Assembly: GCF_003614185.1 (NCBI RefSeq)
Contig: NZ_KZ987724.1
Span: forward strand, 4,656,036 to 4,720,035
DNA length: 64,000 bases
Direction: 5' to 3'
Source: Paenibacillus aceti
GTDB taxonomy: Bacteria; Bacillota; Bacilli; Paenibacillales; Paenibacillaceae
Below, piece by piece: positions 54,879-63,645 of this stretch. The translations under genes and the position numbers were made by a program. The first letter of the stretch is position 1, and each line of letters starts with the position of its first letter. The notes beneath the pieces were generated by a model. That model saw only the letters and a list, made by a program, of their open reading frames with translations. It searched no databases and was not told where the DNA came from.

Positions 54879-55688
54879 ATGGTCTTGCATCACGATTTCG
54901 GGAGGCTGATTATTATACATACCTATCATAGTCTGATTAACCAATTAGCTTCGGCTAATATGGATCAGGGAGGCACATTGCTCGTTCATTCCTCCATGAA
55001 AAGCATGGGGGAAGTTGACGGAGGAGCCGATACAGTGCTGGATGCCCTGAGTGAATATATGCGGAAGAGTCTGCTCGTTCTGCCTACACATACTTGGTCT
55101 TATATTAATGCAGATCATCCGAGGTTCTATGTAGAAACCTCTCCCGTCTGCGTAGGTATATTACCTGAATTATTCCGTAAGCGCGAGGGCGTGCTTCGTT
55201 CCTACCATCCGACCCATTCTGTGGCTGCTCTAGGTGAGGAGTCGGCTGAATTCGTGGCCGGGGCGGAATTATGCGACACACCTTGCCACCGGGAATCCCC
55301 ATGGGGCAAGCTGTTGGATCGCCAAGCCATGATTATGCTGGTGGGTGTCGATTTAAGACGCAATACCTTCATCCATGGGATCGAGGAATGGGTCGATATT
55401 CCAGGCAGACTAGCCGATCATCATGAGGAGCTATTCGTCGTGCTGGGAGATGGAACAGAGATTCCGGTACCGTCCCGACGTCACCAGGGCCTATCATGGT
55501 CCGAGCATTTCTGGAAGGTCGAGCAGGTGCTGGAGCGGGAAGGGGCGATTCGCAGAGTGAAGTTTGGCGATGCCGACACCATGCTATGTGATACGGTACA
55601 GATGACGGAGATTTTAACAAAAATGCTGCATGAGAATCCTGATTTATTCTCGGATAATGAGCCGCTTCCGGAGGAAAGGGTTCGTTAA
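54879..55688 (+). CDS. AAC(3)-family N-acetyltransferase (aminoglycoside acetyltransferase-like)
   Basis: Up to 269 aa. LLVHSSMKSMGEVDGGADTVLDAL, RSYHPTHSVAALG and CHRESPWGKL are family signatures, with the catalytic His-Asp region in HPTHS. The family includes aminoglycoside 3-N-acetyltransferases and housekeeping relatives such as YokD/FrbF, so resistance cannot be assumed. The start is unclear: ATG 54879 would be nearly leaderless, while GGGAGG at 54900-54905 points to a start near 54912, where only ATT or ATA codons occur in frame. Confidence 0.85.
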   Translation: MVLHHDFGRLIIIHTYHSLINQLASANMDQGGTLLVHSSMKSMGEVDGGADTVLDALSEYMRKSLLVLPTHTWSYINADHPRFYVETSPVCVGILPELFRKREGVLRSYHPTHSVAALGEESAEFVAGAELCDTPCHRESPWGKLLDRQAMIMLVGVDLRRNTFIHGIEEWVDIPGRLADHHEELFVVLGDGTEIPVPSRRHQGLSWSEHFWKVEQVLEREGAIRRVKFGDADTMLCDTVQMTEILTKMLHENPDLFSDNEPLPEERVR

Positions 55689-55729
55689 ATCATGCCGCTT
55701 GACGCTATAGACATGGGAGAGATTCATTC

Positions 55730-56185
55730 ATGAAGCCATTCGAAATTGTTGAGGAGCCGCTTGAGGTTCAGCCATATATCGATTATGTGCTGCATCCGGG
55801 TGCAGGTGCGGTAACCGTATTTACGGGACATGTCCGTGAATGGACTCAGGGGGTAAGAACGCTGTATCTCGCCTATGAGGCTTATGTTCCGATGGCTGAG
55901 AAGATGTTGGCCCGAATCGGCGCGGAGATCGAGGAGCAGTGGTCGGGAACCAGAGTGGCCATCGCGCACCGGATCGGTGAGCTGCATATTTCAGATATCG
56001 CCGTAGTGATCGCGGTCTCGTCACCGCATCGGAAGGCGGCCTATGAAGCGAATGAATATGCGATAGAGCGGATCAAGGAAATGGTGCCGATCTGGAAGAA
56101 GGAAATCTGGGAGAATGGCGAGGAATGGATTGGCGACGGACGGAAGAAGCCGGAGCAAAATCTCTCGGAGCATCCGAGAAGCTAA
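55730..56185 (+). CDS. moaE: Molybdopterin synthase catalytic subunit MoaE
   Basis: 151 aa. GAGAVTVFTGHVREWTQG, YEAYVPMAEKML, HRIGELHISDIAVVIAVSSP and PIWKKE are the MoaE signatures; the Lys pair near residue 125 forms the active site. With MoaD it adds sulfur to precursor Z to make molybdopterin. It lies 24 bases before moaA. No moaD, moaC or mog gene is in the window. Confidence 0.93.
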   Translation: MKPFEIVEEPLEVQPYIDYVLHPGAGAVTVFTGHVREWTQGVRTLYLAYEAYVPMAEKMLARIGAEIEEQWSGTRVAIAHRIGELHISDIAVVIAVSSPHRKAAYEANEYAIERIKEMVPIWKKEIWENGEEWIGDGRKKPEQNLSEHPRS

Positions 56186-56209
56186 TCGTGCGAAGAAAGG
56201 GAAGCTGTT

Positions 56210-57232
56210 ATGAGATCAGAGCCGATGCCGATGAGAGATCTATTGCACAGGCCGATACGGGATCTGCGGATATCTGTAACGGATCGCTGTAATTTTCGCT
56301 GTACCTACTGCATGCCTAAGGAGATTTTTGGGGATGATTACAGGTTCATGCCTGGCAGCGAGTTGCTCACTTTTGACGAAATAGCCCTCATAACCGAAAT
56401 TTTCGCTTCTCTCGGTGTCAGGAAGCTGCGTCTGACCGGAGGCGAGCCCCTGCTGCGCAGCCATCTGCCCACCCTGATAGAGCGGTTGACGAAGATCGAT
56501 GGCATTGAGGACATCGGATTGACGACGAATGGATTGCTATTGAAGCAATATGCAGAGTCGCTGCGAAATGCAGGACTGCGCCGGGTGAATGTTAGCCTGG
56601 ATGCGCTCGATCCGCAGCTGTTCGGTCGTATCAATGGTCGGGGAATCGAACCTTCGCGGATTGTAGACAGTATCGAGTATGCCCGGCAGGCCGGGTTGAA
56701 GATCAAGGTCAATATGGTCGTTGAAAAAGGGTTGAACGAGCAGGAAATTTTGCCGATGGCGGAGTTCTTCAAAGAGCGGGGGATTACGCTATGTTTCATT
56801 GAGTTCATGGATGTAGGAAATGACAACGGCTGGAGCTTGAAATGGGTTGTGACCAAGCAGGAGATTTATCAGATCCTGTCCACACGATATGAGCTGGAGC
56901 CGCTGGAGAGCCATTATTTCGGCGAAGTAGCGCAGCGCTATCGATATAAGGATGGCTCGTCCGAAATCGGCTTTATTACGTCGGTGTCCGAGTCCTTCTG
57001 CTCTACTTGTACGCGGGCACGTCTCTCGTCCGAAGGCAAGCTTTACACTTGCCTGTTCGCCTCTGACGGCTTCGATCTGCGTTCGATGCTGCGTAGTGGG
57101 GCGGATAAGTCCCAGCTTACCAGCGCCGTACGGAGCGTCTGGGAGGCGAGGAGCGATCGCTATTCGGATGAGCGTACCGAGCAGACAGCCCGAACCCGCA
57201 ACAAAATAAATATGTCCTACATCGGCGGATAA
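56210..57232 (+). CDS. moaA: GTP 3',8-cyclase MoaA (radical SAM)
   Basis: 340 aa. The radical SAM cluster motif is CNFRCTYC (C27, C31, C34); LTGGEPLLR binds SAM. The second Fe-S cluster uses FCSTCTRARLSSEGKLYTC, and the C-terminal GG (SYIGG) needed for activity is present. It makes the first molybdenum-cofactor intermediate from GTP. It is co-transcribed with moaE. Confidence 0.95.
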   Translation: MRSEPMPMRDLLHRPIRDLRISVTDRCNFRCTYCMPKEIFGDDYRFMPGSELLTFDEIALITEIFASLGVRKLRLTGGEPLLRSHLPTLIERLTKIDGIEDIGLTTNGLLLKQYAESLRNAGLRRVNVSLDALDPQLFGRINGRGIEPSRIVDSIEYARQAGLKIKVNMVVEKGLNEQEILPMAEFFKERGITLCFIEFMDVGNDNGWSLKWVVTKQEIYQILSTRYELEPLESHYFGEVAQRYRYKDGSSEIGFITSVSESFCSTCTRARLSSEGKLYTCLFASDGFDLRSMLRSGADKSQLTSAVRSVWEARSDRYSDERTEQTARTRNKINMSYIGG

Positions 57233-57236
57233 AACA

Positions 57237-57281
57237 AATCAGCTCTTCATCTTCTCTTAAAGATGAGGGGCTGATTGCTCT
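57237..57281. terminator. Terminator between moaA and hxlR-type gene
   Basis: AATCAGCTCTTCATCTT pairs with AAGATGAGGGGCTGATT (with G-T pairs) around CTCTTA, followed by GCTCTTT. It may work for both convergent genes. Confidence 0.75.
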
Positions 57282-57291
57282 TTATCATCCA

Positions 57292-57609
57292 TTAGTCCAA
57301 CTCGACCCAGCAGGTCGCCCATTGCTGGATATCATCCATCAAGGGAGCGAGTGCACGCCCTTTCTCGGTCAGGGTGTATTCAATACGTACAGGCTTCTCC
57401 GGATATACATTCCGCTGTATGACCCCTTCTGACTCTAATTCTCTGAGCCGATCGGACAGAACTTTACCGCTTAGATTGGGCAGCGAGTGCTCGATATCGA
57501 TGAATCGCTGCGGGCCGTCCAGCAGCCGATATACGATTAATGTCGTCCAACGCTTGCTTAACAGATCAATCGCTCTTTCAAATCGGGGGCAAAGCTGTGG
57601 TAATTCCAT
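57292..57609 (-). CDS. HxlR-family winged-helix transcriptional regulator
   Basis: 105 aa from ATG 57609. CPRFERAIDLLSKRWTTLIVY is the family N-terminus with the conserved Cys, and KVLSDRLRELESEGVIQR is the recognition helix and wing. Members sense redox, aldehydes or other stresses, and many control a neighbouring gene. The ribosome site AAGAGGTGA supports the ATG over the in-frame GTG at 57618. Confidence 0.92.
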   Translation of the reverse strand: MELPQLCPRFERAIDLLSKRWTTLIVYRLLDGPQRFIDIEHSLPNLSGKVLSDRLRELESEGVIQRNVYPEKPVRIEYTLTEKGRALAPLMDDIQQWATCWVELD

Positions 57610-57816
57610 CGCTATCACCTCTTGTTAGCATTATACATCTACTATGGAAAATTAACAAGATAACTTTTTGTAACCAATATGTGAAGGTTGAATTAGATTT
57701 TATAAATACACCTACTTACATAAAGTAACCGTAAGAGTTACCATTATACATTAGTGATATACTAACTACACGAAATTAATGATAACGGAATTCTATAAGC
57801 TAGAGGATGTGTGCTC

Positions 57817-58806
57817 ATGTCGAATCGAAGATGGTTAATTGGACTCATCGTCCTCGTCGTCGGTCTTGGCTATATTCTGTCCCAATTTATTCTCTCTACT
57901 ATGAAAATAAATGAGCTGGTGCAGCAAATCGGCCACAGCAATGCGGAGACAGCTCAGGTAAAATATGTAGTGTTAATCTCGCAGGAGCTGGACAATCCGT
58001 TCTGGCGGGAAATGGAGAAGGGAGCGGAGGCTGCGGCAGACAGGCTGGGAATCAAGCTCGGCTACATCGGTCCGATCCGCAGTAATCCTGCAGAGCAGAT
58101 CAGACTGCTGGAGAAAGCCATTACTGCCAGACCCGATGCAATATTAGTCCAAGGAATGGCCGATCCAGGCTATGACCAGCTGATCAGTGCGGCGGCAGAT
58201 CAAGGAATACCGGTACTCACCGTGGATGCGGATGAACCCGAATCTCGGCGGCTTGCCTACGTAGGTACGGATAATCGTGCCGCTGGGGAACAGCTGGGCA
58301 GGCTCGTACTGCAGGATGCCTCCAGCAATGGCCGAATCGGAGTCATTATCGGCAGTGAACTGGCGGATAATCAGCGTTTAAGGCTTGAAGGCTTCCGTTC
58401 AATCATCGCCGCTTCGCCGGATCATGAGATTGTAGACATCCGCTCCTCTAATATTTCACATATCGGAGCAGCGCAGCAGACGAAGGATATGTTAAGCCAG
58501 GATGGAGATATAGGGATGATCGTCGGTTTTAGCTCCCTGGATGCAGGAGGCATAGTTGAGGGAATCAAGGCTGCCCATAAGGAAGGAGTGCGGGTGTACG
58601 GATTTGATGATTTGGAGATCACCCGCCAAGGCATCGCCCGCGGGGAGATTATAGCTTCTATTGTGCAGCAGCCCAGAGAGATCGGGGCGAAGTCGATCGA
58701 ATGGCTTAGCAGTTTTTTTAATGGGGAAAAGCTATCAGACCGATACTATATTCCTACATACATTCTGGAACAAGAGGCGTCGGCCGTTGGGGGAGTTCGC
58801 CCATGA
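57817..58806 (+). CDS. Membrane-anchored periplasmic-type sugar-binding protein (sensor component)
   Basis: About 329 aa. A single N-terminal membrane helix (WLIGLIVLVVGLGYILSQF) without a lipobox anchors a ribose-type (Peripl_BP_4) binding domain: LISQELDNPFWREMEKGAE, ILVQGMADPGYDQLISAAAD, YVGTDNRAAGEQLG and VYGFDDLEITRQGIARG. No permease follows; the next genes are a kinase (58803, overlapping by four bases) and a regulator. It is therefore likely the sugar-detecting part of a three-component system, as XylFII is for LytS in Clostridium. The ATG at 57817 follows AGAGGATG. Confidence 0.88.
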   Translation: MSNRRWLIGLIVLVVGLGYILSQFILSTMKINELVQQIGHSNAETAQVKYVVLISQELDNPFWREMEKGAEAAADRLGIKLGYIGPIRSNPAEQIRLLEKAITARPDAILVQGMADPGYDQLISAAADQGIPVLTVDADEPESRRLAYVGTDNRAAGEQLGRLVLQDASSNGRIGVIIGSELADNQRLRLEGFRSIIAASPDHEIVDIRSSNISHIGAAQQTKDMLSQDGDIGMIVGFSSLDAGGIVEGIKAAHKEGVRVYGFDDLEITRQGIARGEIIASIVQQPREIGAKSIEWLSSFFNGEKLSDRYYIPTYILEQEASAVGGVRP

Positions 58807-60278
58807 ATATGCGCAGAATGTTGTTTATCGTGATCCCGGCGTTGTTTATTTTAAATAATGCAGTCTCCTTCTTTATCTTCCAGAGCGGCCGCACCGTTCA
58901 GCAGAGCTATAATATGATGCTGGATCGGGTATTATTGTACAAGCAGATCGATGAGCAGACGCAGCGGAATCTAAGTGCGATTAATGTTTATCTGATGGAT
59001 CGCAGTTCCAGCAGCCTTGAATTGTACAAGGAGAGAAATGAGGAACTGAAGGAGCTACAGTTGAATTTATCGAGACAGGAAGCGGTTGATTCTACCGAGT
59101 TCAATATTCGGGGCTTCCGCCATCTACTGTCCACCTTTATTTCGCAAGAACAGAGCATTTTGAATTCCCTAAAAAGCACAGCCCCACTGGCCTATGCGCC
59201 ATCCTATGCGGAAGCGGAGAAGACAGCAGTTTTCATCCAGGAAGAGGCCTATCAGCTTATTGATCTAGAGCTGAGCTACTATCAGCCGCTTTACAAGAAG
59301 ATACTGGTTCAGACAGACATGATGAATCATTGGGGGATCGCTGTTTTTATATTGAATACGGTGATCAGTGTCTTGCTTGCCTATTGGATCTCTCTGCGTA
59401 TTACAAGGCCTATCCAGGAGCTGACCCGGACTGCGGAGCAAATATCGGACGGGAATCTACAGGTGCGCCCTCCACAGATCAGCGCTCGGAATGAGTTCCG
59501 TGTCTTATCTGAGGCATTCCGCCAAATGCAGCATAATTTACTGCTGCTGATCGAGAAGGAGAAGGAGGGGCTGGAGAAGGACAGGCTGGTCAAGGAATTG
59601 GAGCTGGAGGTGCTGCAGAATCAGATCAACCCGCATTTTCTGTTCAACTCTTTGAATATGCTGTCCAAGCTGGCTTTGCTCGAAGGCGCGGAACAGACCA
59701 GTGATCTGACGGTATCGATGTCCAACTTGCTCCGTTATAACCTGCGGAAATTGGATCGTCCAGTGACATTGAGGGAAGAGGTGGAGCATGCGCAGGAATA
59801 CTTCTTCATTCAGCAGGCCCGCTTCCGTGAGCGCATCCAGTTTGAAGTGGACATTGATGAAGCAGCGCTTGATGTGCTTGTGCCCGTGCTGACGCTGCAG
59901 CCGATTCTTGAGAACGGATTTGTACACGGGATCGAGGGCATGGAGCAAGGGGCCGTGGTCAAGCTGGCGATTTCCTGTAAGCCTGATGAGATCTGGGTCG
60001 CGATATCGGATAATGGGGCTGGTATGAGCGAAGAGGTTCGAAAGTCCTTGCTGGATCTGGACACGGATCGGGCTCCTGCTGAGGGAGAGGAAACTGCTGG
60101 AAAGGGCCATTCGACAGGTCTGGGCACTCGCAACGTGTTCAAGCGGCTGGAGCTATTTTATAACAAGAAGGATATGATTGACATCGAGAGTGAGCCGGGT
60201 AAAGGCACGACTGTGATTATCCGGATTCCTGCTACGGGAAAGGAGGGCAGACATGTATCGCTTACTGATCGCGGATGA
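58803..60278 (+). CDS. Sensor histidine kinase of three-component sugar sensor
   Basis: 491 aa: membrane helix (MLFIVIPALFILNNAVSFF), extracellular helical domain, second helix (GIAVFILNTVISVLLAYWI), HAMP, His_kinase domain with NPHFLFNSLNM (His near 278) and ATPase domain with ENGFVHGIEG and DNGAG. The gene overlaps the binding-protein gene at its start and the regulator gene by 26 bases at its end. The bound sugar-binding protein probably controls its activity. Confidence 0.92.
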   Translation: MNMRRMLFIVIPALFILNNAVSFFIFQSGRTVQQSYNMMLDRVLLYKQIDEQTQRNLSAINVYLMDRSSSSLELYKERNEELKELQLNLSRQEAVDSTEFNIRGFRHLLSTFISQEQSILNSLKSTAPLAYAPSYAEAEKTAVFIQEEAYQLIDLELSYYQPLYKKILVQTDMMNHWGIAVFILNTVISVLLAYWISLRITRPIQELTRTAEQISDGNLQVRPPQISARNEFRVLSEAFRQMQHNLLLLIEKEKEGLEKDRLVKELELEVLQNQINPHFLFNSLNMLSKLALLEGAEQTSDLTVSMSNLLRYNLRKLDRPVTLREEVEHAQEYFFIQQARFRERIQFEVDIDEAALDVLVPVLTLQPILENGFVHGIEGMEQGAVVKLAISCKPDEIWVAISDNGAGMSEEVRKSLLDLDTDRAPAEGEETAGKGHSTGLGTRNVFKRLELFYNKKDMIDIESEPGKGTTVIIRIPATGKEGRHVSLTDRG

Positions 60279-61614
60279 TGAAGCCCTGGAGAGAGAAGGG
60301 ATCGAGTGGATTGTGAACCGGATGATGCCGGACACGTTTGAGATCATTCACGCCGAGAATGGCCGGATGGCGATTCAGAAGGCGGCGGAGTTCCATCCCC
60401 ATATCGTGTTGATGGACGTGAGGATGCCGGGGATTCAAGGATTCGATGCTCTGAAGGAGATCAAGGCACAGAATCCGCATACCAAGATGGTGATGATCAC
60501 CGCTTATGAATATTTTGAATACGCCAAGAAAGCGATAGCGCTAGGGGTTCAGGAATACCTGGTGAAGCCGGCCAAAAGAACCGAGGTCGCAGCAGTATTA
60601 CAGCGGCTGGTCGATGAGATTAAGGAGGAACGGTTCAAGCGTGATGAGCAGCTGGCGGTAAGAGATAAGTTCCTGCAGCTGCTTCCACTGGCCGAGACGG
60701 AAATTGCTCTGCATTTGATGGCCGATCAGGTGAATGAGACGGAGCTAGAGCAGCTGGTCGATATCCTGGGGCTGTCCATCGGTGCGGGGTGCGCGCTGGT
60801 TCTGGCTTATCCTGAGCTTGGAGATGACAAGAAGAGAACGTATGATACGGTCAAAACCTTGACCCATGAATGGACCAAAGGGCGTTTTTTCGCTGTAGTA
60901 AGCTCCATGGTGTATCATCATATGGCGGTATTTCTAGTGGGGGAGTCGGAGCAACAGGATAAGGACGGAATCCGCGACGAAGCGGCGCTTCTGGCCGACA
61001 AGCTGGCAGCAGCTCTATATGAGCATTGCGGAGTTACGATATCGATTGGCATCGGTTCAGTGCAGCGGGCGGCTGAAGGGCTGAGGCGCTCCTATTATGA
61101 AGCTGTATTTGCCTCCAAATATGATCAATGGGGGAATATTATCCGTTTTGAAGATCTGAATATCACCGCCTCGGAAGCTCCTAGTAAGACGGAGGAGAAG
61201 GCTCTATCATTACCGTCTTTTTATCGGTCGGAGGGAGAGAGTGAATATGTGGAGCTGGCGATCCGTCAGATTCGCGAGGAGCGTGAACAGAGCACCAGCA
61301 ACATGCTGAACCGGGCGATGTCCTATATTCATAGCAAGTATCAGGAGGATCTATCCCTTGAAGATGCCGCAGAGCATGTTCATTTGAATCCGTATTATTT
61401 CAGCAAGGTATTCAAGCAGCAGACGGGAGAGACCTTCATAGACTATGTAACCAGGCTGCGCATCGATAAGGCCAAGGAAATGCTGAAGGATAGCCGCCTT
61501 AGTATGAAGGAAGTATGCTATTCTGTCGGGTATAAGGATCCGAATTATTTTAGCAGAGTGTTCAAAAAAGTAACCGGAGTAACCCCATCCGAATATCGTA
61601 CGCAGCTTCGTTAG
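60253..61614 (+). CDS. Response regulator with AraC-type output, YesN type
   Basis: 453 aa. The receiver has DDE at 8-10 and the phosphorylated Asp at 55 (IVLMDVRMPG), with LVKPAK later. A middle domain precedes the C-terminal AraC double helix-turn-helix (AAEHVHLNPYYFSKVFKQQ and EVCYSVGYKDPNYFSRVFKK). It is coupled to the kinase at 58803 and most likely activates the sugar porter at 61853. Confidence 0.92.
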   Translation: MYRLLIADDEALEREGIEWIVNRMMPDTFEIIHAENGRMAIQKAAEFHPHIVLMDVRMPGIQGFDALKEIKAQNPHTKMVMITAYEYFEYAKKAIALGVQEYLVKPAKRTEVAAVLQRLVDEIKEERFKRDEQLAVRDKFLQLLPLAETEIALHLMADQVNETELEQLVDILGLSIGAGCALVLAYPELGDDKKRTYDTVKTLTHEWTKGRFFAVVSSMVYHHMAVFLVGESEQQDKDGIRDEAALLADKLAAALYEHCGVTISIGIGSVQRAAEGLRRSYYEAVFASKYDQWGNIIRFEDLNITASEAPSKTEEKALSLPSFYRSEGESEYVELAIRQIREEREQSTSNMLNRAMSYIHSKYQEDLSLEDAAEHVHLNPYYFSKVFKQQTGETFIDYVTRLRIDKAKEMLKDSRLSMKEVCYSVGYKDPNYFSRVFKKVTGVTPSEYRTQLR

Positions 61615-61627
61615 ATGACTGATGACG

Positions 61628-61656
61628 AGTCCATGTTCCTGAACGTGGACTTTTTT
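61628..61656 (+). terminator. Terminator after the response regulator
   Basis: AGTCCATGTT pairs with AACGTGGACT (one G-T pair) around CCTG, followed by six T. The porter at 61853 therefore probably has its own promoter in 61657-61850. Confidence 0.8.
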
Positions 61657-61852
61657 GTCATGACAGATATAAAAAGTGCTAATGAATGCGCTTGTTCGGC
61701 CTCAGTGAGGGAGGGCATTAATATTATGCTGGCATTGCACAAATTAGTGAAGGGATTCAGACGCTGGATAGAATCGTCCCCGTGTTACAATGATTTTGGA
61801 TTTCCGGGAAGTATAGGAGATCTTGAAGAAGTTCAACATAGAAGGGACGTAG

Positions 61853-63232
61853 ATGATGAGCTCAAATATACCAGAACAAGGCGAACGAGTCAGTATGAAA
61901 TTCGTTACCCTGGTGTCCATAGTGGCTGCTCTGGGCGGGGTATTGTTCGGTTTTGATACCGCTGTAATCTCCGGTGCAATCGGATTCATGCAGCAGCATT
62001 TTGATCTTAATGAGTTTCAGGTGGGCTGGGCCGTCTCCAGCTTGATTATCGGTTGTATCGTCGGAGCCATGTCCTCCGGGGTGCTCAGTGAGAGATTCGG
62101 TCGTAAAAAAGTATTGATCACTGCGGCGATCCTCTTTATTATCGGGTCCGCCTTTTCCGCTGTGCCAGTTACATTCAGTCAATTTATTATCGCCCGTATG
62201 ATCGGCGGGATCGGGATCGGCATTACATCGACCTTATGTCCTCTGTATAATGCGGAGATTGCTCCGGCAAAATATCGCGGTCGGCTGGTAGCATTGAATC
62301 AGCTGGCAACGGTTACAGGGATCTCGCTGGTTTATTTCGTGAATTTATGGATCACGGGCCTGGGTAGCGAAGCATGGGGCATCTCCTCCGCTTGGCGCTG
62401 GATGTTCGCCTTCGGCCTCATCCCAGGCGTATTGTTCCTGGTTCTTCTATTCCTCGTGCCTGAAAGCCCAAGATGGCTGATCAAGCAGGGTCGGGCCGCT
62501 GAATCCTTACCGATTCTGGTGAAGATTCACGGAGAGACGCTGGCCAAGCAGGAAGTACTGGAGATTAAGGAATCGTTCAGAGTAGAGAACGGATCGATCC
62601 GCCAATTGTTCAGTCCGGCACTACGGCTGGCTCTGATCGTTGGTGTCGGATTAGCGATTCTGCAGCAGGTTACCGGAATTAATGCGGTGCTCTACTATGC
62701 GCCGGAGATCTTCAAGCAGACGGGCGCGGGTACGAATGCGGCCCTGATTCAGACGATCTTCGTCGGTGTCATCAATCTGCTGTTCACGATCCTGGCCATT
62801 TGGCTGATCGATAAAGTGGGCCGCAAGATGCTTCTGCTGGTGGGTTCCTCAGCCATGCTGATCTGTCTGATCGTCATCGGGGCGGCCTTCCAGACGGGGC
62901 ATACCTCTGGTCCATGGGTGCTGATCTTCATCCTGATTTATGTCGCCGCTTTTGCGGTGTCGCTAGGCCCGGTGGTGTGGGTGGTCATCTCCGAGATCTT
63001 CCCGAACCGTATCCGCGGCAAAGCTACAGCGATCGCATCGATGGCCCTGTGGACCGCCGATTACGTCGTATCCCAGACTTTCCCGCCGATGCTCGTATCC
63101 GCAGGCCCGGCGCTCACCTTCTGGATCTTCGGCCTGATGGCCCTGATCACAGTGATCTTCACCTGGCGCGCAGTCCCCGAGACCAAGGGCAAAACGCTCG
63201 AAGAAATCGAGTCCTTATGGGCTGCTAAATAG
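61853..63232 (+). CDS. MFS sugar porter (sugar:H+ symporter, SP family)
   Basis: 459 aa, twelve membrane helices. Sugar-porter signatures are GGVLFGFDTAVISGA in helix 1, ERFGRKK after helix 2, APAKYRGRLVALNQL, PESPRWLIKQGR at the end of the first half, QQVTGINAVLYYAPEIF in helix 7 and PETKGKTLEEIE at the end. It resembles bacterial xylose, arabinose, galactose or glucose porters. It lies just after the three-component sensor, its probable regulator. Start at ATG 61853 or 61856, both behind GAAGGGA. Confidence 0.93.
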   Translation: MMSSNIPEQGERVSMKFVTLVSIVAALGGVLFGFDTAVISGAIGFMQQHFDLNEFQVGWAVSSLIIGCIVGAMSSGVLSERFGRKKVLITAAILFIIGSAFSAVPVTFSQFIIARMIGGIGIGITSTLCPLYNAEIAPAKYRGRLVALNQLATVTGISLVYFVNLWITGLGSEAWGISSAWRWMFAFGLIPGVLFLVLLFLVPESPRWLIKQGRAAESLPILVKIHGETLAKQEVLEIKESFRVENGSIRQLFSPALRLALIVGVGLAILQQVTGINAVLYYAPEIFKQTGAGTNAALIQTIFVGVINLLFTILAIWLIDKVGRKMLLLVGSSAMLICLIVIGAAFQTGHTSGPWVLIFILIYVAAFAVSLGPVVWVVISEIFPNRIRGKATAIASMALWTADYVVSQTFPPMLVSAGPALTFWIFGLMALITVIFTWRAVPETKGKTLEEIESLWAAK

Positions 63233-63240
63233 CTACTATA

Positions 63241-63277
63241 AAGAGGCTTCCCGTCGTTAATTGGGAAGCCTCTTTTC
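63241..63277 (+). terminator. Terminator after the sugar porter
   Basis: AAGAGGCTTCCC pairs perfectly with GGGAAGCCTCTT around a 10-base loop, followed by TT. Confidence 0.85.
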
Positions 63278-63311
63278 GTAGGGGCTATACGCCATTAGCA
63301 CGCTCGGCCAG

Positions 63312-63645
63312 GTTCGAAACTAGGCATCGCTATTTGCGCTTAAACGGGGCGTTCCAGAATCTAACGAAACTGTGCATCGCTATTTGCGTCTCAAGGGGTC
63401 GTTCCGAATTCCAACGAAACGTGGTATCGACTATTTGGGCCTCAAAGGGCCGTTCCAGATTCTAACGAAACGTGGTATCGCTATTTGCGCCCAAAAGGCC
63501 CATTCCAGATTCTAACGAAACTGTATATCGCTATTTGGGCAAATTTGCGCTCTAAACCCCAGATTTCCGGTGAATAACGATATGGTGTATCGTTAAAATT
63601 TTTTTACCGTTGTTTTTGCGAAAATAACGATCTGTAGTTTCGTTA
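63312..63645. repeat. Dyad element, family A, expanded copy with extra 50-bp units
   Basis: Forward heads start at 63312 (diverged), 63362, 63412, 63463 and 63513; inverted heads span 63572-63595 and 63622-63645. The last four have spacings 50, 59 and 50 like the other copies; three more forward units were added upstream at 50- or 51-bp steps. Full units read TAACGAAAC, then a CTATTTGCGC core and a CGTTCCAGATTC-type end. Confidence 0.85.

Noticed and set aside
61615-61956. 113-codon plus-strand frame after the response regulator
   Set aside because: It covers the terminator at 61628 and overlaps the porter gene in another frame, with no domain.
63312-63645. Regular 50-bp repeats that look like a CRISPR array
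   Set aside because: Similarity runs through the whole 50-bp unit instead of a repeat with unique spacers, later units are inverted, and no cas gene is present.
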